Source: Phycomyces nitens
Lineage: Eukaryota > Mucoromycota > Mucoromycetes > Mucorales > Phycomycetaceae
Length of the DNA stretch: 64,000 nucleotides
Assembly: GCA_022702545.1 (NCBI GenBank)
Contig: JAHRBC010000002.1
Span: 1,488,001-1,552,000, forward strand
Direction: 5' to 3'
Shown one piece after another: positions 55,153 to 64,000 of this stretch (within the stretch, counting starts at the first letter, position 1; the number at the start of each line of letters is the position of its first letter). Below the pieces are notes generated by a model. The model did no database searches and was not told the origin of the DNA. It saw only the letters and a list, made by a program, of their open reading frames with translations. Position numbers and translations under genes: made by a program.

Positions 55153-56097
55153 TTAATATTCCTTCTTCTTCTCATCATAGCTTAGGCCTCCAGGACCGAT
55201 AGATATCAGAAGCAAGAGACCTCCCATGATACTCAAGGTCTGGAAAAAGTCATATTTCAAAAAGTCGCGCTTGTAATTGGAGTGGTGAGCTGACCACCAA
55301 TTGTTCACCAAGAAGTTCATGACACACAACAACGAAACAAGGAAGGTTGCAGACCATTTGGCACGGAAGCCAACCACAACCATACCACAGGCCAGCAATC
55401 CCATCACAGACACAATGATTCGAAGCATATTCCAGGTGCCGTTGAAAATAAAACCAATAAAGAGCAATACCAGCAACACACGTCCAGCCAACTGAAAGTA
55501 TTTGTGACGTTCGCTCTCAGACAGCTGGGGCAGGGATGCAAATACGGATTTGCTTGATCGTCGACGGAGGATCGATTCTGAAAGGCAGAGCAACAGGCCG
55601 CCTGTTACTGACAGGTTGCGTAGAAAAAAGAGCTTTTTTTTTGGGTGGGATAAATACATGGTTAGCTTGGATCAACAGACCTACCATATCAAATACAAGT
55701 CCATAAGCAATGGCCTGTGCTGCAACTACTGCCGCAAGCACACCCACAGATGGACCCACGACACGTTTGGAGATGATACATGTGGAGCACAATAGCATGG
55801 CCTATTTTTTAAAAAAATAATATTATGTGCCTGTATCCCGGCCAACCATTGTTTTCTTCTATTTACCATCACATTGAACCCTAGAAACAGGGGTGAGACA
55901 GCACTTGGAAAGTGACGGGCCTTTTCGAGATACATCCGCTGATCGTGCCATTGCAGAATGATACGAAAGGCATCTTCATAGAATGTTGCAACAACCATAA
56001 ACCGGCTCATTGCCGGCAGATGAGGCTTCAATGGCTTTCCGAGGGCTTCAAATAAGGATTCCACACGATGGGTCGAAGATTGGATTGCGGTTCTCAT
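55153..56097 (-). CDS. SURF4/Erv29 family ER cargo receptor
   Basis: Exons 56097-55867, 55801-55685 and 55632-55153 give 828 nt, 275 residues (human SURF4 is about 270), all borders phase 0. It is a polytopic protein with several hydrophobic segments (LLCSTCIISKRVVGPSVGVLA, LLVLLFIGFIFNG, FLVSLLCVMNFLVNNWW). It has SURF4 hallmarks: an N-terminal VESLFE block, RFMVVATFYEDAFRIILQW, HFPSAVSPLFLGFNV, and a C-terminal GPGGLSYDEKKKEY. The final KKEY is a KKxx di-lysine signal for COPI retrieval to the ER. The family loads soluble secretory cargo into COPII vesicles. The ATG at 56097 was chosen because family similarity begins there; an upstream in-frame ATG at 56169 would add a hydrophobic stretch not expected. 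Confidence 0.92.
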
Positions 56098-56853
56098 GTT
56101 TAATAGTAACAATAATTTTATAAATGAAATGAAATGTTGTGGAAGGGGGAGTTCAAATGAAAGATCCAATATCTTTGCTTTTATAGACCCATTGTGCTTC
56201 TTTAAAATGCCTATCTATCCACGGACGCACATAGTGAGTGTGGGTGTAATCAAACATTCTTGCTGCTCGCTGTGTTCTGTTTGGCCTGATAATATAAACC
56301 AGCATACCAATCCAACCAATTTGGAAACTATTGCATCTCTTTGTTCTCTCTTTTGGCCTTTGAGCTTTGAAATTGTTTCAGAATGGCATGTTTTCCGTTT
56401 TGTTTAAATGTATATCTCTTCCAGGCATCTCTTAATAATAGACAAGCTAAAGAGGTGCCACTATCTCTGGAAATTGCAGACACAACTGGGGTTAATTTGG
56501 ATCAATTAAAATCATTCTATCGTTAAAGATGTCGAATTAACGCTTTGGTTGTCTAAATCAAATCTCGTACCATTTCAATGGTCAGCTCGAGAATATCCAT
56601 GTCTACCGAGACATACTCACATAGGCTTCATTCCAGACTAATGGATCTAAAATAGACTCCAATTCAACCATTAGCATGACCAATTGTCAATCATTAAAGA
56701 CGCACACACACATACACACATCTTCTTTTTCTTTTTGGTTGTTTCGATATGAGTCCATCGATTTCTCTAGTATTTATATTGCCAATTATGCTTTTAAATA
56801 TTTAAAAAGACAGGAAGAAAAAAGTATTGCTGTGCTTTTAGCTGCTTCATCTC

Positions 56854-59317
56854 CTAACCTTGCCAGCTCGCTGTTGACTGATAATACTTGGCTCCATAAG
56901 AGCCCTGGGGTTGATACGGGTAGTCATAATTTTGTCCACCTGAATAATACGCTGTCTGGTCAGCCACAGAAGATATAGGATTTGTACCGGTGGCAGCTGT
57001 AGTTACTGAAATCGTAGCATCAGGCTCATACCGAGCTTGTTTTGGGTAGGGAGCATATGGAATATCTTCGGCTGCAGCACGCTTTGTACTCGATCCTTCC
57101 GAATATAAAGACATTGGCGAGATTCGGTTAAGTAATCGCACTGATAATCCACGCTCCAAGAGGTATTCTTTGTGTCGTTTGTTAATCTTGGCCCGGAAAC
57201 TAGATTCAAGCGATTTGCAACCATGAGCCTTGTCAAAAGCCAGTTGAATGTGCTCGTTTGCTTCAGGGCCTGTATGTATAGATGGGTAATATGCGCATTT
57301 ATGCACGCGTCAGTTCGATTGCTCGGTAAAAGCCAAATGCATATCAGCCTACCAAAGTAACTTTGCTCGAAATTGATATAATTTAGCCAGACATATTTAC
57401 TCTCTGGATATTGCTGTGTGCAAGACAAGTAAATATTCCGTGCCTTGTCAATCTGACAATTCTAATAAAGGCAAGGTCAGTCCTCTTGAAAATTGTAAGC
57501 CTCGCCCAGATATTGTATATCTCTATTCTCTCTCTCTCTCTTTTTTTTGGTAACCTACCCGTTGATAATGTTTTGCCAATTGAACAGAGAAATATGCTTT
57601 TGAAGGATTGTCTAGTGTATCAGAACCGATATATTGGTCTATCAATAATACAAACTGTTGTGGATTCTGTCTGTCCTCAAAGCGAGCATAATTGATAATG
57701 GACTCTGTGTGGTTTGGATCTAATAATATACAGAGTAAATGTCGGTGATAGACCCAGAAACACATACACTTTTCCAAAGTAGTACTATATATCTTTCTTG
57801 CATCTTCAATATTGCCTTGTTCCTCTAGCAGAAAAGCCAAGGCAATCTTGATCTTGAACTTATCCCCCGCTAGAAATGTATAGACTGCACGTTCGTATGC
57901 TAGCCTGGCGTCCTGTAGAAATTCTTGGACAACTAACCAATGGCCATACCGCAGCCAGAAATCCTCATACTCTGCCTGTATATCGCAATAACACCATTTA
58001 GACTCTGACATATTGGGTTTTTAGCTACATACACAGGGGACAAGACATCTTTCATAAAGGGCCATTATGCGCTGTGGATTGCCTGCCGACTCTTCAAAAT
58101 CCAAGTAGTTTTGCCAGTTGAGCAACTGAGGCTTGTCGAGTGGCTTCACATGAAAATATGTTCGCTTTATTTCTGCTTCAAATACCCATCGCCTGTTGGT
58201 TTCTTCTTGAATTTTGCTGTAGAGCTCTAGCCCATACTTTTCCATACGAGCCCTTAATGCCTTTTCGATATCCTCCTTGCAGATATCGTTATTCTCTTTT
58301 TTGATCGCAGAAATCTCGGTTTCTAATAAACCAGGGTCCAAGATGTCTGCTGGTGGAAGAGTGGTTCGCAATTGACGCCATCTCTCGTAGTAGCGAGCAT
58401 ACTGATGCATAGGAATCAGCACTATACGATCCAACAGATGAAGTACGCTCAGAGAACTAGTGCCATTGGTCTCTTCATATTCAAGGTACTTGTCCCAAAA
58501 AGTATGAGAGAGAAAATCGAGACCTACGTCCTTGGCAGCACGTTCGAATATTCTACCCGACATTTAAAGACAAACAAGAGACGCGTGAGTTGATGGCTGG
58601 CTCAGTCCAACATGGAAATTTCATAGCAATTCATACGCCAAAAATGAAAACTCGGGTGTGTATGGATTTCTCTTGTGAGCACTATTTTCCCACCCTTGGA
58701 TCGAGATTGTGCAAGTCTTGTGGGTGGAAAGAAAGATCAGGGCCTTGTTCAACAAGCTCCATCTGATTTGGGCCCCTTTTTTCTCATCATGCGTTCCACA
58801 TTTCTTTCTTTTGTCTAATGCTCAAGGCATACTGTACAATACGGCAGAGGAGAAAAGAGGAGGTTTAGGAAAACAGCTACCTACTCTCGAACATCTTTTT
58901 CAGGCTGGCCTAGAACAAAGTCGCAATAGTGGTTCCAAAGGTCAATCGAATTTCGAATGGCAGAAACACCCCGTTCATAAACCTATACAACCAGACAAAT
59001 AATAAATCCGGGTATTCCATATTTAATGGACCAAGTGCAATAAAGAAAAAGAAACCAACTTTTTCTGCTTCATCAGCTCCATGTATATTCAGTTCCCAAT
59101 CTGCATACTTTTTCCAATAGCCAAAGCAGAGGGGGAACTTTGTTAGGAAGCTGTCATAGATTGTCTCTACTTGAGACTCATGGTGTACAGTGGTCTTTTT
59201 AGAGGATTCCGCAACTCGAATAAGTTGTTCCCAGGATTGGAAATCATCTGGATTTTCTCGAACTGCATTCCATAAATGATCCCATTCAGGAAGGTCTGTT
59301 GATAAATTATTGTGCAT
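56854..59317 (-). CDS. PRP39: Prp39-type U1 snRNP splicing factor, 7 exons
   Basis: Exons 59317-59060, 58982-58885, 58552-58033, 57975-57768, 57719-57559, 57452-57353 and 57269-56854 give 1761 nt, 586 residues. All introns are GT-AG, and splice phases agree. The protein is built of HAT (half-TPR) repeats, with the spaced aromatic/Trp pattern in WDHLWNAVRENPDDFQSWEQL, YWKKYADWEL, YERGVSAIRNSIDLW, FWDKYLEYEE, WQNYLDFEES, FWLRYGHWLV and YPESKYVWLNYINFE. The tail is low-complexity, Tyr/Gly/Gln-rich (YDYPYQPQGSYG). Prp39 is a U1 snRNP component that helps commit pre-mRNA 5' splice sites; in most eukaryotes it acts as a homodimer. That fits this intron-rich genome. No lesion seen. Confidence 0.92.
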
Positions 59318-60039
59318 GGCAAGGTAGTGCGCGTCTCAAACCCAACAAAAGATAGCCTCTTTGCTTATTTGTAAAAAAAAATATTCACAGTCAGTATCAC
59401 GTAAAAGACAAGAACCGCCTTTTCCTTTTTATTTTATTTTAAACTCCGATATTAATGAACAAATGAGGTGCATTTTGTTGTCAGTAACACGTGACTAGGA
59501 TCGAAAGATCGCCATTATAAATAAGTTTAGTCAGCGATTTTCAATAAAGACAGCTCTCTTTCTAGCAAGACTCGCATACCTATTCATTGACCAACTGACA
59601 TTAAGCACAGTCTTTCAAAAAATAAAAAAAGGTGTCTCCAAAAGATCCTTGCTAGACTCCCCTAGATATCCGATAGTATAGAATTTATAGAAATATCTCG
59701 CCGATAACATTACACAAAGAAAAATAGAGTTAAATGTTATTTTTGCCTTTTTTTTCTTGACATGGATTTCTCTAGAGTGAATGGTAAGAAACAATTTGAA
59801 GAAGGAATGCACACTTAGACTATTCTCTCTTGGCACTGAAGGAATATATTACTGGTACTAAAAGAGCTCGATTCTCTTCATTTGGTACACAAGTATAAAT
59901 GACATTTCTGCTCATGGCTTGCATGGTGCTTGAGCTCAACAATATGATACTGTACGCATGAAAGTAAAAAATACAGAGAAAATATAAAGATATTGTATCA
60001 TAAACCCATTATTAGACTGTCGTGTTTGATTTGGGTCTC
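59318..60039. other. Region upstream of PRP39, no gene seen
   Basis: Probable promoter region of PRP39 at 59318-59600 (CATTATAAATAAG near 59512 could serve a plus-strand transcript). Otherwise short frames only. Confidence 0.45.
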
Positions 60040-60348
60040 CACGCCAAAGACTCTCCAATGCTGCTCTTTGGAATGAAATTGTTGAGAACTTTAAACGACG
60101 AGTATGTGCCTAATGTGTTTCCCATTCATTTTATTAATCTTTGAACACAGAAAAATGCAATCGACACATTTTATGAAGAAGCGAGCAGTACATCTACGAC
60201 AGCTGTAAGCCCTGCAGCACCAAAAGTGTGCCAGTTGATCGACCTAGTTACTACCAACCAAGAGTCCACTCAAGATACAATTGATGATCAACATGATGCT
60301 GAGGATGCTGGTGCCCTGGATTTGAGCTTATCATATAAAGAGCTTTAA
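60040..60348 (+). CDS. Possible two-exon gene fragment of unknown function
   Basis: An open piece, SPRQRLSNAALWNEIVENFKR by translation, ends at a GTATGTGC donor (60101). The frame resumes after TTTGAACACAG (60151) as KNAIDTFYEEASSTSTTAVS and an acidic, Thr/Gln-rich tail to TAA at 60348. The good splice motifs and codon-like composition argue for coding. No start is found (TGA lies upstream in frame) and no family is recognised, so it may be the 3' end of a longer gene or a pseudogene. Confidence 0.35.
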
Positions 60349-61139
60349 TCTGCCAGCAACAGTTTGGCACCATCGCATTTGTCCTTACAGCCATGAGCAC
60401 CTAAGCATAATCGATTCCAAGTTGACAACATTGACATCTCGGGGAAATTTCACCAAATGCAACAATATGACTTTTTCTTGTCGTACCTAAACCAATCACC
60501 GTTGGTTCAATTCCGACCTCTAGTATGATACACATACCTGCCCTTGGTGCTAAAGATGGCTCTAGGGTTAACATGCTTTATTTTATACATTATCCTTACC
60601 CAAGAAAGAAAGCTAGTTTGAAAGATAAGAAGTATAGATGACAAATCCATTGATTATATATATATGAAAATAAAGCGTGGCTCAGAGAGCATGTATCACA
60701 TTAGAGGCTGTCATTTTACCAACCAAGTGAGTTTGGACATACTCTTTGTTTCTTTCAGATGATTTCCCGATCCAAGACATTTGGTTTTATGGCATTGTTT
60801 TTGTAGCTAAAACACTTTATCAAAAAAAAAAGAATCACAAGATTTTGTAGAAGCTGGGATATCGGATTTTAATGATACAACGATGAACGGCGTCAAGCAC
60901 AGGATGAAATGGACAAAATATTTTTTATTTTATTTTTTAAAAGGGAATGCGGATTTGCGATGGTGTGAGCGTAGGGGTTATTACAAGGGAACATGGACGT
61001 AGTCATTGTGTTCATCAATGAGCTGTTTGGTCACCAAGTCTTGTTTTTTATGGATATCTTGTTTAATACTTCTGAGAAATATTGCTCTATTGTGCATACA
61101 CCTCTTAGTTGATACTTACCATGAGTTGTGCGATCCGTT
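60349..61139. other. No gene seen
   Basis: AT-rich with a run of A at 60821-60832 and short frames. Nothing assignable. Confidence 0.4.
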
Positions 61140-62310
61140 TTAAAAAAATTGAGTCAAATACTTGGGTTGATTCCAACGATTGGGGATGAGGACAGAGCGC
61201 TCCCACAGGCAGGTCCAGCAGCAGTCATGAATGATAAATGTCGACAACATAGTTATTTTGTGGTCAATTAATTGTATGCCAAAGAGACGTTTCTTGACAA
61301 ACGTAATGTGAGCTGCCTGTTGATGCCAGCTTTTATTTTTGTCCTGTAAGCACACTGATGTGCATTCCAAAAGCTTCAGTGTATCTTCTTCGGTATAAAA
61401 GTCATCAACTTGACTGTGTGAAGAAAAAGAGGTTTGCACGTAGTATAATCAGTTACAAAAAAATCTATCTGGAGTATTCGATCAAGATGCTATTGACGTT
61501 ATCCAACAATGTTGTGCCAATGTCGTCTATGAGTTTTGTATATTGAGACATGTAGATTGACATCTCCTTTTAAAAATTAATAGGTGATACTTGAAAACTG
61601 GAATATTTGATTCAACAAAAGGTGTGCATTCATTCGTAGTCGAGGAGTATCAAGGCTTCACTGCTATTAATAAAAAGCCTGTCAACACCAACCAGATTAA
61701 GCTACTGAACTGCTTATCGTCTTTTAGGATGTCGTTTTCGTATCCATGAGTCCAGAGGTATTGGCGCAGGTTGTCAACAGGTTGACCAATTGCGTTTCAC
61801 TAATATACTCGATGCACTTTGTTTTCCAAGCTAGTTGGCAGTAATTTTGCCATGTAATTGCCATTGATCTGCGATTTTGCTGGTTGACACAGTATTCTCA
61901 CTGTTAACTTTTCAAAAGTCTAATAACCAAACATCAATGATCATTTCCAACTAAGCAGCTGTTTTACCTTTAAGTCAACTTAATAATCCCACATGTTCGG
62001 CATGTTGTGGGTGATTCTCAACTAAGCTTTCCAAATCTTCTTGCACTTTACTGTTGATGTCTAAAGCTGAGAGGGACTCGTCCTTGGAGCAACACATTTC
62101 AAAACATTTTTGAATTTCTCATTTTGAAAGTGCCATTTGCAAAAGATTATCAAGTACAGTAGTGTAGCTATTTACCAAATCAATAAATCCAAGAGAGAAT
62201 GCAGGAAAGATGCTCGAAAAATATGCTTTTTCAATTCGCTGTAGATTGTCTATCCACCGGATACCGTTAAATCGACACAGCGTAGACCGGACCATTGACT
62301 GTGTGAATTA
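61140..62310 (-). other. Unrecognised multi-exon coding region or pseudogene
   Basis: Several coding-like blocks line up on the minus strand. 62310-61970: FNGIRWIDNLQRIEKAYFSS, then FSLGFIDLVNSYTTVLDNLL, an in-frame TGA after ALSK, and a long acidic/helical continuation with DINSKVQEDLESLVENHPQH. 61905-61738: MAITWQNYCQLAWKTKCIEY and QLVNLLTTCANTSGLMD. 61439-61140: VDDFYTEEDTLKLLECTSVC and TFVKKRLFGIQLIDHKITML. Intron-like acceptors (TTAACAG) lie between. I do not recognise the family. The internal TGA and gaps suggest decay, though unusual splicing could explain them. Confidence 0.4.
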
Positions 62311-64000
62311 AAAGGAACATTAATCAACACATAATATAGGTGTGCATCATTTACATTTGATAGACAGAAACCAAAGCAAGAAAGAGATGGTTGTCATGAG
62401 CAGTAATTTATGTTTGAAATGTCGATGTGAAGAGCAAAGAAACGACTGTCGCCAGTTTGTTTGAGCTATATTAAACTCTTGTTAACAAGATTTATACAAT
62501 ATGAATTGATTTAATCTAGAGCCTTTACTGTTTCAAAGTGTATTATTAATCAACTTTTATTTGGTGAATATTTATTCAACAAGCTCTGCTCTCAAACAAT
62601 AAGATGATTTAAAAATCGATTCTAACATGTAGATTGTGATGCATGTAGTAAAGAAATATTGACAACCATATCACAGAGTAAAGCGTAATATTGTGACTTG
62701 CTTTGTTGTGTCAATCTTACTGACACAAAAGGACCCTTCAGTCTGTTTCAATTTCATGAAAATTATAATCTCCGCCATGTAATTTTCTCTTTGCATCATA
62801 TCTTTAAAAGCAAGTCTTTTTATTCAAGCTATTTCATTAAAACTAAAGCCGTGGGCTGTATTAAGCGGTACTATGGCTGCCTAAAACACGGCTTGGATTT
62901 CTTACAACTTTATTTTTGCAACAATCTTGGGCTTTTGAAAAGTATTTTTTTTTTAAAATTAATATCCAAGTCCGAATCAACCATGGAATATATTGCAATA
63001 TGGAGCAGGAGGCCAATGTCTGGCAAGGCATCATGGTACTAGCCAGTTTTCCAACCATAGTCGAAATGACAGCAGTAGTGCTCAAATACCTTTTGAGATC
63101 TCCGGAACAAAAGGACCATTGAATATATATATATATATCTTCAAAGTATCTTTATGCTTTAAGATGGTTAAAAATCTTGGCAACAATACTCTGGATACCC
63201 CCCAGAAACCATTTAGAGTATAATGCTTAAAAATGTCAGTGCTTGGCATCAATTCTGCCGCAATATAAAGTAGAAAAAAGGAATTGTAATTTTGAGAACA
63301 TTTGAATTAGGCAATATTAAATTTTATTCAAACAATCTGTCATCCACGTTTATAATCAATTATTTGTGTGAACCTTGAAAGAAATTAGGGTTCAAATCCT
63401 CTCGGGCCTCTCTAAAGTATCCATTTCAGCACCCAAAGCACGAGTTTCCCATTCGGACAAGAAGAGTGATTTTCACTGTATTTACTTTGAGCATATTAAA
63501 TTCACTCTATTCTCTTGTACTCACTTGCCTACATTGGTAACAAACATCATTCAATGAGATAATAATATCAGTGTTTTACCATAAACAGTCAATATAGCAC
63601 CCTTTCACAAATGGCTATTATCATGAAAGATAACAATGACCAATGCAATACCACGCCAAACTCTCTTGTGTTTGATGTGCTGTACTGCCAACTTTAAACA
63701 GAGGATTCTTTAGTGTTATCTAGAGACTGAACAATCTACAAAATACTCGTCATATTTTATATAACAGCTGATGCCGAGCATACTGGCATTTAGCACTGGT
63801 GAACAATGTACTTGTCAGACCCCAGCATACTCGTTTGTGTTCCTCTTCAACTTGTGTCAAACTTGCCCCTTTTTTGTTTCTCTGATACAAAGAAAAATAT
63901 ATCCAAATATCGTAGTCTACTCACAAAACTACTTTTACTATCATGGGTATCAACCATCTCACCTTTTGCCTATTTTTTTTAAAAAAAAATAGTATTGGTA
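62311..64000. other. No firm gene
   Basis: A plus-strand stretch at 62988-63122 (EQEANVWQGIMVLASFPTIV) reads like an exon, with an acidic-polar and then hydrophobic composition. It has no convincing splice context. The remainder is AT-rich with poly-T at 63972-63979. Confidence 0.4.

Overview
The window looks like nuclear DNA from an early-diverging filamentous fungus, most likely Mucoromycota (Mucorales-like). The reasons are an AT-rich background, genes with many 50-85 bp GT-AG introns, ordinary eukaryotic housekeeping genes (Prp39, SURF4/Erv29, a GH36 alpha-galactosidase, a cytochrome P450), and the mixture of transposons. The genus cannot be fixed from the sequence alone. About four fifths of the window is mobile DNA or its debris.

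Layout. 1-6.6 kb: two CACTA-like DNA transposons (E1 cut by the window edge, E2) with a Tnp2-type transposase. E2 also carries a second, convergent gene. 6.6-11.5 kb: LTR debris and AT-rich DNA with a recurring 15-bp motif. 11.5-17.1 kb: Ty3/gypsy element A on the minus strand, whose 3' LTR has become a 557-bp near-perfect palindrome. 17.13-17.21 kb: a tRNA-Trp(CCA) gene. 17.2-30.96 kb: a head-to-tail chain of gypsy family-B LTRs and elements (two solo LTRs, B2, B3, a broken LTR) that starts 10 bp upstream of the tRNA gene. 30.96-37.05 kb: E3, a second full copy of the two-gene CACTA element, now a pseudogene. 37.05-39.94 kb: truncated gypsy element C. 41.77-43.83 kb: an intact P450 gene. 44.5-45.6 kb: a Tc1 pseudogene. 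45.63-50.76 kb: an apparently intact MULE encoding a transposase fused by splicing to an OTU cysteine protease, with 59-bp TIRs and a 35-bp tandem array built from the TIR-end motif. 50.9-51.9 kb: another Tc1 pseudogene. 52.6-59.3 kb: the host-gene island, all on the minus strand (GH36, SURF4, PRP39). 59.3-64 kb: mostly unassigned, with hints of one or two unrecognised multi-exon genes.

The most interesting points are: (1) the two-gene convergent CACTA system, whose second protein I do not recognise; (2) the MULE-OTU fusion with its subterminal array; (3) a gypsy array apparently seeded at a Pol III start site, with CTTTT-like spacers at the LTR-LTR junctions; (4) the LTR palindrome; (5) repeated loss of Trp codons (TGG to TGA/TAG) in unrelated transposons. 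Exon limits were set by eye from splice motifs. Where total length and frame agree (P450, MULE, GH36, SURF4, PRP39, E2 ORF2) they are fairly firm.
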